Below, in pieces: positions 19,087-29,771 of a stretch of 64,000 nt of DNA. The position numbers and the translations under genes were made by a program. The stretch covers positions 64,260,904 to 64,324,903 of the forward strand of contig OZ035997.1 of NCBI GenBank assembly GCA_964035015.1, written 5' to 3'. Source of the stretch: Corallium rubrum (taxonomy: Eukaryota > Cnidaria > Anthozoa > Scleralcyonacea > Coralliidae). The notes below the pieces were generated by a model. The model made no database searches. It was not told the origin of the DNA and worked only from the letters and a program-made list of their open reading frames with translations. The number at the start of each line of letters is the position of its first letter. Within the stretch, counting starts at the first letter, position 1.

Positions 19087-19723
19087 TTAAATTACTGGTT
19101 TTTAAAATCTCTTTATCTCTTTTTAGAATCGTCAAGCTGGGAATGGTCACGAAGTGGACCAAGAATAATTGGGATAACCCTAAAAGGATATTAATTATTA
19201 TAAGTAATACCATGATTGAATCGGTTACTTTTGTTCTCACCTGGTGATTTTATCTCTAATTTCTCCTGGTTTGGGGGAAAATTTCCAATTTTTTCTTCTT
19301 TAAGATGCATAAGCAAACATCAAAAGAGCATTCAATTTTACTAAACTCACAAGGAACATTAGGCTTGGGTTTTGTTTAAAAAATTACAATAATTATATCT
19401 CAATATAAGCAATGTTAATTATATTACCTCATCAATCATGGTATTACAAACTAATACCATTACATGTTGGGAATTAGTGATTATAAATGTCCCTGACAGC
19501 CGAGGGACAATTTGTGAAAATCCCTCGGACCTATATGGCCCTCGATCGGGACTTCCACAAATCCTCCACCGACTTACCGGGACAATTTAATCACTAATAA
19601 TTCTCAACAAGTCATGGTATTACTATATATAGGGTTGCAGTGTATCTTCCACGATACGATATATAATTGATACACAATACGATACATTCATTAGTTTATA
19701 GTTCAAGTTATTATTCAGTATAA
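19057..19723. other. Non-coding stretch with (TA)n and a MITE-like palindrome
   Basis: No gene is supported. A (TA)n tract fills about 19060-19086. At about 19430-19625, ATCATGGTATTAC, GGGAATTAGTGATTA and a central palindromic block with AGGGAC/GTCCC are mirrored by AATCACTAATAATTC and CATGGTATTAC, which looks like a small TIR element. Confidence 0.4.
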
Positions 19724-20143
19724 AGCCTGTGATAAACGGCGTATTTTTCATGCACCGTATAAAATGCCTATTAAGGGTCGACCCAAATTATGAAATTGTT
19801 ATTCAGTTATTATTCAGCGTATTGTTGGCGTATTGAATAGGTGGAACTTTTTACATGTTCTCGAGTCGTGGACTTGGAAACGATGTTATCAACATGAATT
19901 ATGGTATCATATTTTAAATTTAAATTAATGTTTGTATTTTATTCGGCGCATGAATAGTACGCCGTCTGCATCAACGCCGTAGTTGAGTCGTATTATACGA
20001 CCGGGCTCGTCGTATTTAATGGCTCTGTAGAACTTAATGCAAGTGCCGTATTTAATGGTTACAGACGGCGTATTTTTCATGAACTTAACTCTTCTATTTA
20101 TTTATACGGCGCATGAAAAATACGCCGTTTATCACAGGCCTTA
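19724..20143. mobile_element. MITE with about 29-bp inverted ends
   Basis: GCCTGTGATAAACGGCGTAT and TTTTTCATGC near 19726 are repeated inverted at about 20112-20142. TAA borders both sides (TATAA left, TTAAAG right), which would fit a 3-bp Harbinger-type duplication, but this is uncertain. It contains no ORF. Confidence 0.6.
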
Positions 20144-20922
20144 AAGTATTTATTTAACAAGTGATGATTTTGGAACCGTACAGCTCTGTATATACCTTGT
20201 GATGATGATTATTAGCTATATTTTACTAAAGCCTAAAATGACGAGTATCAAAACTAGCATTGCCAAGGTTGCGAGTGTTCAATTTCTGGTTTGTAAAAAA
20301 TAAAGTATATAATTTTGTATATTTCCGTCTGTCGTAATATTATTGTCAATTCCAATGTTCGCAGCAACGTTATCGGAACGTTCTATTAACGTTATACGGA
20401 TTAAAGTAATAAAACATTGCATTTTTAGTATTTAATACAATTGATTAAAAAACAATGTTTTCTTGCTTGCGCTACCGTAATATTTTCCCTGAATAGGTTT
20501 TTCCTTCTTTATAAAAGTTGTGTTGACGTTATGTGGACGTTGTGGCAACGTTAAATGCGAACGTTATCGGCGAACGTTTTGACAACGTATAGCGGAGTCG
20601 ACAAATAAACGTTGTACGAACGTTGTGTTATAACGTTCTCAGGACGTAAGTGTAACGTTCTCAGAACGTTCTCACAACGTTGGTGTGCTTGCTGGGAACC
20701 TATCCAGATACAATTATTACATCATCAGATTGTGCTCAAGAAGAGGGATTAAGTTACTGGGTAACCTAAAGGATCTTAAAAAAGGAAAAACGAAGGACTT
20801 GTTTGATAACAATCTGTTCGGGATTGTATATAAAGAACTTGGTTGGGACCGTACCCCGGACAAGTTCTACACCAGGTGGTTCGGACGGCACCTAACGGAA
20901 TGTGATCACCCCTGTTATAACG

Positions 20923-23900
20923 ATGAGCTCAGGTGTTATGATCCACCAGGACGACGACTATTCCGACGAAAACCTCCGTCTCTACGAGAGACTAATCGGT
21001 TACGACATAAATCAGTTAGACAGAGCCCTGAGGGGTAAGACCAAGTCATTCAGTTGTGCTGTAGTAAGTCAGTACCCACTGGAACAGGTAAACGCCCTCA
21101 GGAATGATGTGGTACGGTTACTACGTCGGGAGCTGACTGAGATGAGGGGGCTGAAGTTCGCTGAAACGCTGGTCGTGACGCTTGAAAAGGAGGTGTCCGG
21201 CGGAACAACTTATAAGACGGCCCACTTCAACAGCCACATCAAGACTATAATCAACGGTAATGAGATCGGTCAGGACGTTGACGTCGCGAATGAGGAGGTG
21301 GTGGCTAGAATAGCCCGGTGGATAAGCGAGGGATCCGGCTGGACAGTAAACTCAGTAGACGGTCACTACGTTAATCTGACTGTCTACAGTCCACTGGAAG
21401 GCTCCAGTTATGTCGACCTCCCTAAGGAGCTGAAGAATAGTCGGAAGGGGTTGATCAACGTTAAGAATAATGATGATAGGTGTTTTATGTGGTGTTATCT
21501 GGCTCATAAGTTTCCTGTCCCAAAAGACCCACAAAGGGTCACAAAGTACCGGGACCATGTTGACGACTTGGATTATGGTGGAATCAGCTTCCCTGTGACT
21601 CAAAAACAGTACAACTGGGTGGAGAAACAGAATGAGATACGTATCAACGTCTTTGGTTATGAGGATGGGTCAACTTTTCCGGTTTACGTATCAGAGGAAA
21701 GGTTCACCGACCTCATGAACCTCCTGATTATAACCAACGAAAACAACAAACATTACGTCCTCATCAAGGACTTTGATAGGTTTATGTACAACAAAACATA
21801 AGAGGAAAAAACACTTCTGTGTTTACTGCCTCCAATGTTTAAGCTCAACGGAGGTTCTGGATAGGCATAAGGTTGTGTGTATCAGTGTGAACGGTAAACA
21901 AGCCGTCAGGATGCCTGAAAATGGTAAGAACGTGCTGAGCTATAATAATTTCCACAAACAGTTAAACGTTCCGTTTGTTGTGTACGCTGACTTCGAGGCG
22001 ATCACGGAAAAGGTCAGCAGACCGGAGGTGTCGGAGTCAGACCGGGAGGAAAAAGAGAAAAAAACATTCATGGAGAGGTACCAAAAACATACTGATTGTG
22101 GTTATGGGTATAAGGTTGTCTGTTGTTATGACGACAGATACAACAAACCTGTTCAGGTGTATAGAGGCCCTGGTGCTGTCAACAAGTTCCTTGGAAAGAT
22201 GTTGGAAGAAGTGGAGTACTGTAAGGGTATTCGGAAAGAGCACTTCAATCAGGATATGATTCTGACTGATTCCGACAGGGCGGACTTCAGAGACGCTGTA
22301 GGGTGTCACATCTGTGGTCGGGAGTATGGGGGAAGGGATGTTAGGGTCCGGGACCACTGTCATGTGACGGGAAAGTATCGGGGATCTGCCCACCAGCTTT
22401 GTAACAGAAATCATAGATTAACTGATAAGATACCAGTCATCTTACACAACCTGAGGGGTTATGATAGTCATCTCATCATGGGGGAGATCGGAAAGTTCGG
22501 ACAGGAGATTAACGTCATTCCGAATAATATGGAGAAGTGTATGGCCTTCATGTTAGGTAAAAACCTTGTGTTTCTGGACAGTTTTCAGTTCATGAGTAGT
22601 TCATTGGAAAAATTGGTGGGAAATCTCCCGGGGACGCCTTTAGATACACAGCTGAAGAATTTGGTGAAAGGTTGGACCTGATGAGGACGAAGGGTGTTTA
22701 CCCCTATGACTACATGGACAGCTTCAGTCGGTTTGAGGAAACGGGGTTACCACCAAAGAGTGAGTTTTATAGCGTGCTAAACGATGAGGAGATATCAGAC
22801 ACCGATTACCAACACGCTTTGAAGGTTTGGGAGTCGTTTGGAATGAGGACAATGGGGGACTACCATGACGTGTATCTAAAATCAGATGTGTTGCTGTTAG
22901 CTGACGTCTTTGAGAACTTTAGGAAGACCTGTGTTCAGTACTATAAGCTGGACCCCTGTCACTACTTCACTTCACCTGGGTTAGCATGGGACGCTATGCT
23001 AAAAATGACTGGGATTGAGCTGGAGCTGATGACTGACATCGACATGTTCCAGTTCATTGAGAAAGGATTGAGAGGTGGTGTTAGTTACATAGCCAACAGA
23101 TATGGGAAAGCAAACAACCCATACATGAAGGGGTATAGTGAGGACGAGGCTGTGAAGTATATAATGTATCTGGACGCCAATAATCTGTATGGTTGGGCCA
23201 TGAGTCAGTGCCTTCCAACTGGTAAATTCAGGTGGATGAGTGAATCTAAGCTGAAAAACCTAGCCTGGGAACTTCCGGAGAATGACAGTCGGACTGGAAT
23301 GATACTTGAGGTTGATCTTGAGTATCCTGATGAATTTCACGACCTACACAACGACTATCCGTTAGCCCCTGAAAAGATGGGAGTACTGGAAGATATGTTG
23401 TCGGAGTATTGTTTTAAGATTAAGGAAAAGTTCGGAGTCAGCGTTGATGGTGTCAGTAAGTTGGTAACCAACCTGATGGGGAAGGAAAGGTATGTCGTCC
23501 ACTACAGAAACCTACAGCTGTACGTCAGACTTGGGATGAAGGTGAAAAAAGTTCACCGGGTTTTGTTGTTCAATCAATCCCCTTGGCTGAAGCAGTACAT
23601 CGACTTCAACACGGTGAAGAGAACCGCCGCCAGGAACGCCTTTGAAAAGGACTTCTTCAAGCTGATGAACAACAGCGTCTTCGGCAAAACAATGGAGAAT
23701 TTGAGAAAGCGCGTAGATGTCCGGTTGGTCACGTGTGAAGAAAAGCTGTTGAGGCTGGCTTCCAAACCAACCTTCGTATCCGCTAAAATATTCAACGAAA
23801 ACCTTGTTGCCGTTCACAAAATTAAAGAGGTTCTTACGCTAAACCGACCGTTTTACGTTGGTATGTGTATTCTCGATCTGTCAAAAACACTAATGTACGA

Positions 23901-24434
23901 CTTTCATTACAACTATGTGTTAGAGAAATATGGAAGCAAGGCTAAGCTACTGTTCACGGATACGGACAGTTTGACATATAAGATTGAAACAGAAGACGTT
24001 TACAAAGACTTCTGGGCTGATAAAGGTATCTTTGACAATTCGGACTATCCAGAGAGCTCGAAATATCACAATAAGTCAAACAAAAAAGTCATTGGAAAGA
24101 TGAAGGATGAAGCGGCTGGTGTTCCCATAACCGAATTCGTTGGTCTTAGAAGTAAGATGTATTCATATTTAAAAGACAACGGAACAGGTGGCAAAACCGC
24201 GAAGGGAACAAAAAAAGTGTTACGGAGAAACAAATAAGACATGAGAACTACAAAGACACATTATTTGGTAAAAAGCAACTGTTTCAGAAAATGAAAACAA
24301 TCCAAAGTGTAAATCATGAGTTAGGTAGTTATGAGATAAATAAAGTGTCACTCTCATGCTTTGACGATAAGAGATACCTGCTGGAAGACGGGATTAGTTC
24401 CTACGCGTACGGACATAAAAGCATCATTTCGTAG
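20923..24434 (+). pseudogene. Polinton protein-primed DNA polymerase B, three frameshifts
   Basis: I start at ATG 20923 (MSSGVMIHQ). The N-terminal domain includes DLPKELKNSRKGLINVKNNDD and a C2H2-like unit (FCVYCLQCLSS...HKVVC). Exonuclease motifs follow: VYADFEA (Exo I), then an inserted Cys/His segment (CHICGREYGG...DHCHVTGKYRG...LCN) and HNLRGYDSHLI (Exo II). Polymerase motifs are complete: YLDANNLYGWAMSQ (A), NNSVFGKTMENLRKR (B) and FTDTDSL (C). This order is typical of Polinton pPolB. Frame changes fall near 21790 (A-rich), 22635 (a G run) and 24215 (an A run). The last was easy to miss: after the apparent stop at 24237 another frame adds about 65 family-like codons to TAG 24432-24434. 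The start overlaps the zinc-ribbon gene by 116 bases. As it stands it makes no full-length enzyme. Confidence 0.93.
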
Positions 24435-24495
24435 AGTTGTTTCGGCTGATATCAAGCCTCATCAGAACACCTAACTAAATAGTGGGTGTTTACGA

Positions 24496-24532
24496 CTCCA
24501 CGAAAGTCACGAACGCGCTTCCTCTCGTGGAG
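24496..24532. terminator. Hairpin between convergent genes
   Basis: CTCCACGA (24496-24503) pairs with TCGTGGAG (24525-24532) around a 21-base loop. It lies between the polymerase end (24434) and the convergent 83-aa gene end (24560). A 3'-end or boundary role is only suggested by position. Confidence 0.3.
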
Positions 24533-24559
24533 AAGGACCGTCTCAGATCACAGCCAAAA

Positions 24560-24811
24560 CTATAGTCCCAATTCTGTCCGAACATGGGGAGCCATCTCCT
24601 TCATGTTCATTCTTATCTGATTGAGGTTGGCCTCCAGACAGCGTTCTTTTCTCTCCAGAACAGCCTTTCTCTCCCTCACATCACTAAGCTGTCTCAACAC
24701 CTTTGCCTCCTCATCCTTCTTCTTTTGGTACAGTCTCAGAATGTCCGGGCCAAAGTTTTGGCGGACGTCTGGTTGGATGGTAGTTGTAGTTGGTTGTTTG
24801 TCGACTTCCAT
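24560..24811 (-). CDS. Small coiled-coil protein, 83 aa
   Basis: The ATG is at 24809-24811. Residues 1-20 are Thr-rich and polar. Residues 28-75 form a charged heptad-like helix (LYQKKKDEEAKVLRQLSDVRERKAVLERKERCLEANLNQIRMNM), likely a coiled coil. It converges on the polymerase. No family is recognised. It is probably a Polinton gene, since it lies inside the tandem repeat that seems to mark the element edge. Confidence 0.4.
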   Translation of the reverse strand: MEVDKQPTTTTIQPDVRQNFGPDILRLYQKKKDEEAKVLRQLSDVRERKAVLERKERCLEANLNQIRMNMKEMAPHVRTELGL

Positions 24812-24850
24812 CAAACGATAAGAAAGCGTGTCGCGTTAAAACCTTAAATA

Positions 24851-25330
24851 TTTACCATCGGAAACCGATTGTACCCATCGGGAACCGATTGTAGCAGTCG
24901 GAAACCGATTGTAGCAGTCGGAAACCGATTGTACCCCATCGGAAACCGATTGTAGCAGTCGGAAACCGATTGTACCCATCGGAAACCGATTGTAGCAGTC
25001 GGAAACCGATTGTAGCAGTCGGAAACCGATTGTAGCAGTCGGAAACCGACTGTAGCAGTCGGAAACCGATTGTAGCAGTCGGAAACCGATTGTAGCAGTC
25101 GGAAACCGATTGTAGCCGGCAAAAGCCGATTGTAGTCAACAAAAGCCGATTGTAGCCGGCAAAAGCCGATTGTAGTCAACAGAAACCGATTGTAGTTAAC
25201 AGAAACCGATTACAGCTGGCAAAAGCTGATTGTAGTCAACAGAAACCGATTGTAGTTAACAGAAACCGATTACAGCTGGCAAAAGCTGATTGTAGTCAAC
25301 AGAAACCGATTACAGCTGGCAAAAGCTGAT
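24851..25330. repeat. 20-bp tandem repeat array, GGAAACCGATTGTAGCAGTC family
   Basis: About 24 units of GGAAACCGATTGTAGCAGTC with variants (CCCATC, CAAAAGCCGATTGTAG, ACAGAAACCGATTACAGCTG) run without a break. The unit drifts from left to right. Related units resume at 44962-45095 in the same orientation on the far side of the 19.6-kb transposon, so that element landed inside the array. Long open frames across the array are due to the repeat length and are not genes. Confidence 0.9.
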
Positions 25331-25613
25331 ATGCTTTTCCGAAGGTGACAAAATATCAAGTTCTATATATTTTCATATCAGAGATAACGTGTTGTTATTT
25401 CCATGTCAAGTTAAATCGCTATGTTTATGTCAAACGCATGAGACGTCGTTTTCATGTCAAGTTAAACCGCCATGTTTATGTCAAACGCATGAGACGTCAT
25501 TTTCATGTCAAACTTTTTGGTATATATTCATGTCAAACGTTTTCGCGTATACTTTTACATCAAGAATTGAGAATTTAACTTTTCATCACTTCGTGCTCAG
25601 TCTCTGGCGCGAA
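25331..25613 (+). repeat. Left terminal inverted repeat of the 19.6-kb transposon
   Basis: It matches 44578-44961 inverted, with fewer internal units. About two units of a 50-bp direct repeat (CATGTTTATGTCAAACGCAT, GAGACGTC) sit in the middle. The inner border is CAGTCTCTGGCGCG, followed by four GGCGCGAAA boxes just upstream of the HECT gene. Confidence 0.85.
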
Positions 25614-25722
25614 ATTGGCGCGAAATTGGCGCGAAATAACATTGGCGCGAAAATTGTGTTTCCATTTCACACGTGCACTCCTGCAGCTGTGGTTTTTACG
25701 CCTTTTTACATGTATTAATACT
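25614..25722. promoter_or_regulatory. GGCGCGAAA cluster upstream of the HECT gene
   Basis: Four GGCGCGAAA boxes lie at about 25607-25652, within 120 bases of the HECT gene start. TTTSGCGC boxes of this kind resemble E2F sites, which in animals tie a gene to S phase. The inverted end next to the transposase has only one GGCGCG. The E2F reading is an inference. Confidence 0.35.
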
Positions 25723-26306
25723 ATGGAAAACTTAGAAGGCTTGGTGCGAACGATAGTGGCCAGTGTTACTTCGTCTTCAAGGGAAAGCCAAGAACCTGAC
25801 AATTGCAGACAAGATAGGCAAGCTAGGCGGCCAGGGCCTTCAACAAGTGTGGAGGATGAAATTTCTTGTCGATTTGGAATTCCACGCCGTGGCGGTGGCG
25901 CTGGATCAAGCTCTGGCACCAGCACCGAAACAAGTATAAATACGAATACTCGTAGCCAGTACAGAGATCTTTCGCAGTATTTCCAACCGTCAGAAAACTA
26001 TGGATATCGTCAAGCTCGAGGAAGTCGCCAGGGAAGACAGCGTCGGCGTGCTTCGCCTTACCAAAACCCGCAAAGAAATCCATCCCAAAGCAAACTGGAC
26101 TCGACTCCCGTCATAAAAGAAATTGTACTTTTGCCCAACCCAGACATTGATAAAATCCCCAAATTTCAAAATAAGGTGCAGCTAAACGAACATGGTTTGA
26201 TTGTGGACGGATATAAAATAGATCGACGTTGGACAGAACAACAACTTAAGCAAAATCTGGCGTCTTTATTCTTCAATAAAGTAAAAGACGAACAAGGCGT
26301 AGTGAG

Positions 26307-27497
26307 GTACAGTACTCATAATAGTTTTTGTTTTCAGTTAGTATTATATTATTTGAGCTACGGCATAATGTGTTCTATCCGGCGTGATATTATTTATATG
26401 TCACTGAATATTATTAGTCTGATAAATAGACTCCGCGAGTGATGAGACGTCAATACCCAATACTATAAATACTAACGCAAAGTATATAATATTGACCTTT
26501 GCAAGTTTTGGATAGTCTAGTAGATTATTCGAACAAAAGGTACAAGTTTCATCAGATCTATGATCAGATAGACAAGTTGCGGACTTGTGAATCAAGCGTT
26601 AATATTTGTACTATATCAACATGTGTAGAACTACAACATTAACAACAATAATACAAGGTTAAACTTATGCTTATCATACATATTAAAATTATATTATAAA
26701 TTAAAGTTGTACTTATTATACATATTTTGTCGTTGACAGGGTGGGGTGTTTTTTTCTTTTCATAGCTTTGATTTTGTTAAAGCAATCGGATGCAACATTG
26801 CCAGTCTTAATGTCCCTGAAGGGCAAGAAATTAACGCAAAAGTGTTGTTAGGAATAGCAAAACAGGGGCCTGTCTACTTAAGGGCAAAAAGACCACTTCT
26901 TCTGGTAAGGATTTTCTTAGTTAATATTGATATAGATTAATAATATATTAGAAACTAGAAATTAACACTGCTAAAATTTGGTAATAAAAGCGCAAGAGAA
27001 AAATGAAATCGATGTCAATTTCACATAGAACGGAAGTAATTAACGCCCGATTTGGCGATTTATAGTTGAGTGTGAATTATCTTTATACCTATATAGGCTT
27101 GAATGGTTTTAAGGTAGGCCGGTGCGACAAATCTGGAAATGTTGTACTCTTGGCAGCCCTGCCATACAAAACAATTACAAGCTAGTGTATGTATAATTAC
27201 TTTAATAGTTTATTCACAACTTTTTAAGTTCCCAATTCTGGCCTTCTGCAAACTATTAAAATTTTAAAAACAACAAATTTTTCTTTTGAAAATCCGGTAG
27301 TAGTAGAACCTACACTTTAATTTACATTTGCAGTTGTGAGTTTCCTTGTAAGGGCTTTTCTGTTGAAAGGCTGTTCACAAAATGTGATGGTGTTTTCATG
27401 GATTTTTGACACCCCCTCCCCTCTGTGATCCTGACGTGACATATGTAATCACCCCCCATTTAACACATATCACCATTATATTTCTCATTCTATTCAG
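26307..27497. other. Introns 1 and 2 of the HECT gene (with exon 2 at 26766-26904)
   Basis: A/T-rich intron sequence surrounds exon 2. I see no gene or clear repeat here beyond a (T)n tract before exon 2. Confidence 0.5.
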
Positions 27498-27630
27498 AAA
27501 GACCAAGAAGAAGAAGAAGAAGAAGAAGAAGAAGAAGAAGCCATTGTTGAGCTTGATCAGCCAGATCAAGACAAGGATAAAGTGGTATTAAGCTTTGCAC
27601 ATTCATTAGATTCATTTAGCAACCATGAAG

Positions 27631-29118
27631 GTTTGTAAATTAAAATATATCTAAGCTTTGTTTTTGAAAATGTTAAATTATATTGTAAGTTGAGTTTGAA
27701 CTAATTGTCAGGATAAAACAATTTTGAATTTATTTCTACCTCCAGCCCTCCGGGTGATCTGAGCCTGGCACTGGCAGTGGCGATTGTCATAGAATATATT
27801 AATTAATAGCAACTATAACCAATATTGCCTATATTTCTTATACATAAAGTAAATATCCTTGTAACACAATTGCTGTGATTGGTCAGTAACTGTTAGCCAT
27901 GCAGCTGATTCTAGGAATCAAGTGAGCAATTAGTTTCCTATTGGGTTTGGAAGAATTAAATTATCACTCTCTCTGGCTTAATGCCAGCACCTGCAGTCAC
28001 TCACATGCCATATTTGTTTTAGAATAAGAATTATAGCTGAATAATATTCACCATTTGTAAGTTTATTAATTTAACTATTTAGTTATCACCTAAGTATAGC
28101 TATTTGTAAATTTCTTAATATTAGGAGCTCTTGCACAACTTGCACTTATTTTTCCAAACAAACAAAGGGAAGTCCTTATGTCACATTTGCAACAATCAAG
28201 AGGTGAAATTAATGCAGCTATTTCTGGATTACTTAATGATACTGGTGATGGTATGTATACATTAATGGTCGAATAGTTTATTCAATTAACTTAAATATAC
28301 AAATTATTCTCTAAAAAATCACATGTTTGTCAAATACTTAATGAAATGCATGTATGGCTATAATTAAGCCACTCTAATATTACCTATTGCTGAGAAGCTA
28401 CACCACACTCAACTAGACCCTAGCTTTCATCTGCTGCATTGGTTTTGGACTAGAATTCATCAATAGAAGGATTAAAGAGCATGTACAATGCAGTATTTTG
28501 CTAATATCCCTCCAGCAAATTTTTGGTTTTTTTGGCCCCCTTGCTAAAATTATTGGGGGGGAGGGGGGGTATAGCCCACCTAACCCCCTGTTCCACCTAA
28601 TGGAAATAGCCCCCAACAAAGCTTTTTGCTCGTTTACAGTCCATGGACCGCACGACCAGTGGGGCTCTTTTGCCCAGACATTTAGTAAAAACAAAATCAA
28701 AATAGTTTTTATTACCTATAGTCATCTGGGTGCCAAATTTGTGTTTTTTTGTTGTTAAAATAAATCCATGTAGCAATGATCAATGGCATACGTAGCTAGA
28801 GGGTGCTCCCCCCAAAAAAAACCCCAACAAAACAAACAAACAACAAACAACCAACCAAACAAACAAACAAACAAACAAACAAACAAACAAACAAACAAAC
28901 AAACAAAAAACCAACAAAAACAAAACACCTTCACAGGGATGTTTGTTGGAAAATCCTTGTCATTCTCAGAAAATTTCGGTGTTGCATGGATCTATCAGAG
29001 CATAATTAACCTGTTTTAACTACCTACTTTGCTATGAAGAAATATTAGAGTTTACATTAATACATGCAGTTTCTGTTTAGCAATATAGTAATTCGATCAC
29101 TTTGTATAATTGTATAAT
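27631..29118. other. Introns 3 and 4 (with exon 4 at 28125-28250), AAAC microsatellite
   Basis: This is intron sequence. It holds a G-run block at 28550-28580 and an (AAAC)n microsatellite at about 28855-28907. No other gene is supported. Confidence 0.5.
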
Positions 29119-29651
29119 CAGTGCCGGATTAGCCCTATGGCAGAAGTGGCATATGGCAGGGGCCTCGCGCTCTCTTTCTAAAAAAAATGAAAACGCGAGG
29201 CCTGAAAACGCGGAGCCAGAAAACGAGGGGCCCAAGAAAACGTGGAGCCAGAAAACGCGGGACCCAAGAAAACGCGGAGCCAGAAAGCGCGGGGTCCCAG
29301 GAAACGTGGGCAGAAAACGTGGGGTGCAGAAAGCGCGGGGCCCCACAAAGAACGGGGTCCCGCAAAACGTGGGGCCCCACAAAGCGGTTTTATAACGAAA
29401 ATGGAATTACAAAAGCCAGACGCGCACTGCTCGCAATTAGACTGAAACTTTTGACGAGTATTTTCATTTTTTATAAACACACACATGGGAGTTTATAAGG
29501 CGCGAGAAACAAAAGAAACAAAATTTAATCCTCCATATATTCTCTCTGAGACTCAATGAAACTGCCGATTTTACTCTTCCACGTGTGCCACCTCTACCCC
29601 TACCGGCCGGAAAATATGCAACGGGCCCCGCGCAAGCTTAATCCGTCCCTG
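29119..29651. mobile_element. hAT-like MITE with internal AAACGCGG repeats
   Basis: The ends CAGTGCCGGATTAGCC and, inverted, CAGGGACGGATTAAGC are of the hAT type. No matching 8-bp duplication is kept. The middle (29190-29400) is a diverged tandem array with units such as GGAGCCAGAAAACGCGG, which leaves open frames on both strands that are not genes. Confidence 0.55.
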
Positions 29652-29771
29652 ATCGTATTTAAGCTGCCATGCATGCCCAGCATTAGATTTGGCACGCAAA
29701 AAATTGGATGCTTAAGAACTTGGCCTAACTAAGGCATAAACGGGTTACGTAGATCATAATTACTTTATGTT

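Larger units (their letters stand above)
14793..20696. mobile_element. 5.9-kb TIR element with AACGTT-rich ends
   Basis: The ends are CCCAGCTAGCACAC (14793) and, inverted, CCCAGCAAGCACAC (ending 20696), followed inwards by many copies of AACGTT spaced by a few bases, at 14800-15070, 15290-15365 and 20350-20685. AA flanks both ends. The element splits the zinc-ribbon gene. It carries exons of a DUF4806-like protein (16692-18513) and is itself host to smaller insertions: a pogo-like MITE, a Penelope relic and other MITEs. I see no complete transposase. The superfamily is not assigned. Confidence 0.65.
14398..21038 (+). pseudogene. Zinc-ribbon protein gene split by a 5.9-kb TIR element
   Basis: ATG 14398 follows TTGTTATA. 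The first part (to about 14792) has a zinc ribbon, WCEDCSRF...YSCPGCGD (Cys-x2-Cys pairs near residues 47 and 65), then a basic helical region. The frame then runs into the inserted element and stops at 14847. Past the right end of the element (20699) the same frame continues for about 113 codons (LSRYNYYIIRLCSRRGIKLL...) to a stop at 21038 and overlaps the polymerase start by 116 bases. The two halves are in phase across a 2-bp duplicated AA. Zinc-ribbon proteins in large DNA elements are often transcription factors; that role is only a guess here. Confidence 0.55.

Noticed and set aside
915..24434. Packaging ATPase and Ulp1-like protease of the Polinton
   Set aside because: I looked for a Walker A/B ATPase and a Cys-protease triad in all large frames and found neither. 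The kinase P-loop at about 12170 is a dNK, not an ATPase.
24844..25179. Long minus-strand frames with RFPTATIGFRLLQSV repeats
   Set aside because: They arise from the 20-bp tandem array. There is no family resemblance and the array is interrupted by a transposon.
24851..25330. CRISPR-like array
   Set aside because: The repeats are contiguous 20-bp units without unique spacers, in a eukaryotic transposon setting.
29077..29498. Overlapping frames with GPRFLGP or KTRGPRKRG repeats
   Set aside because: They derive from the GAAAACGCGG tandem array in a hAT-like MITE.
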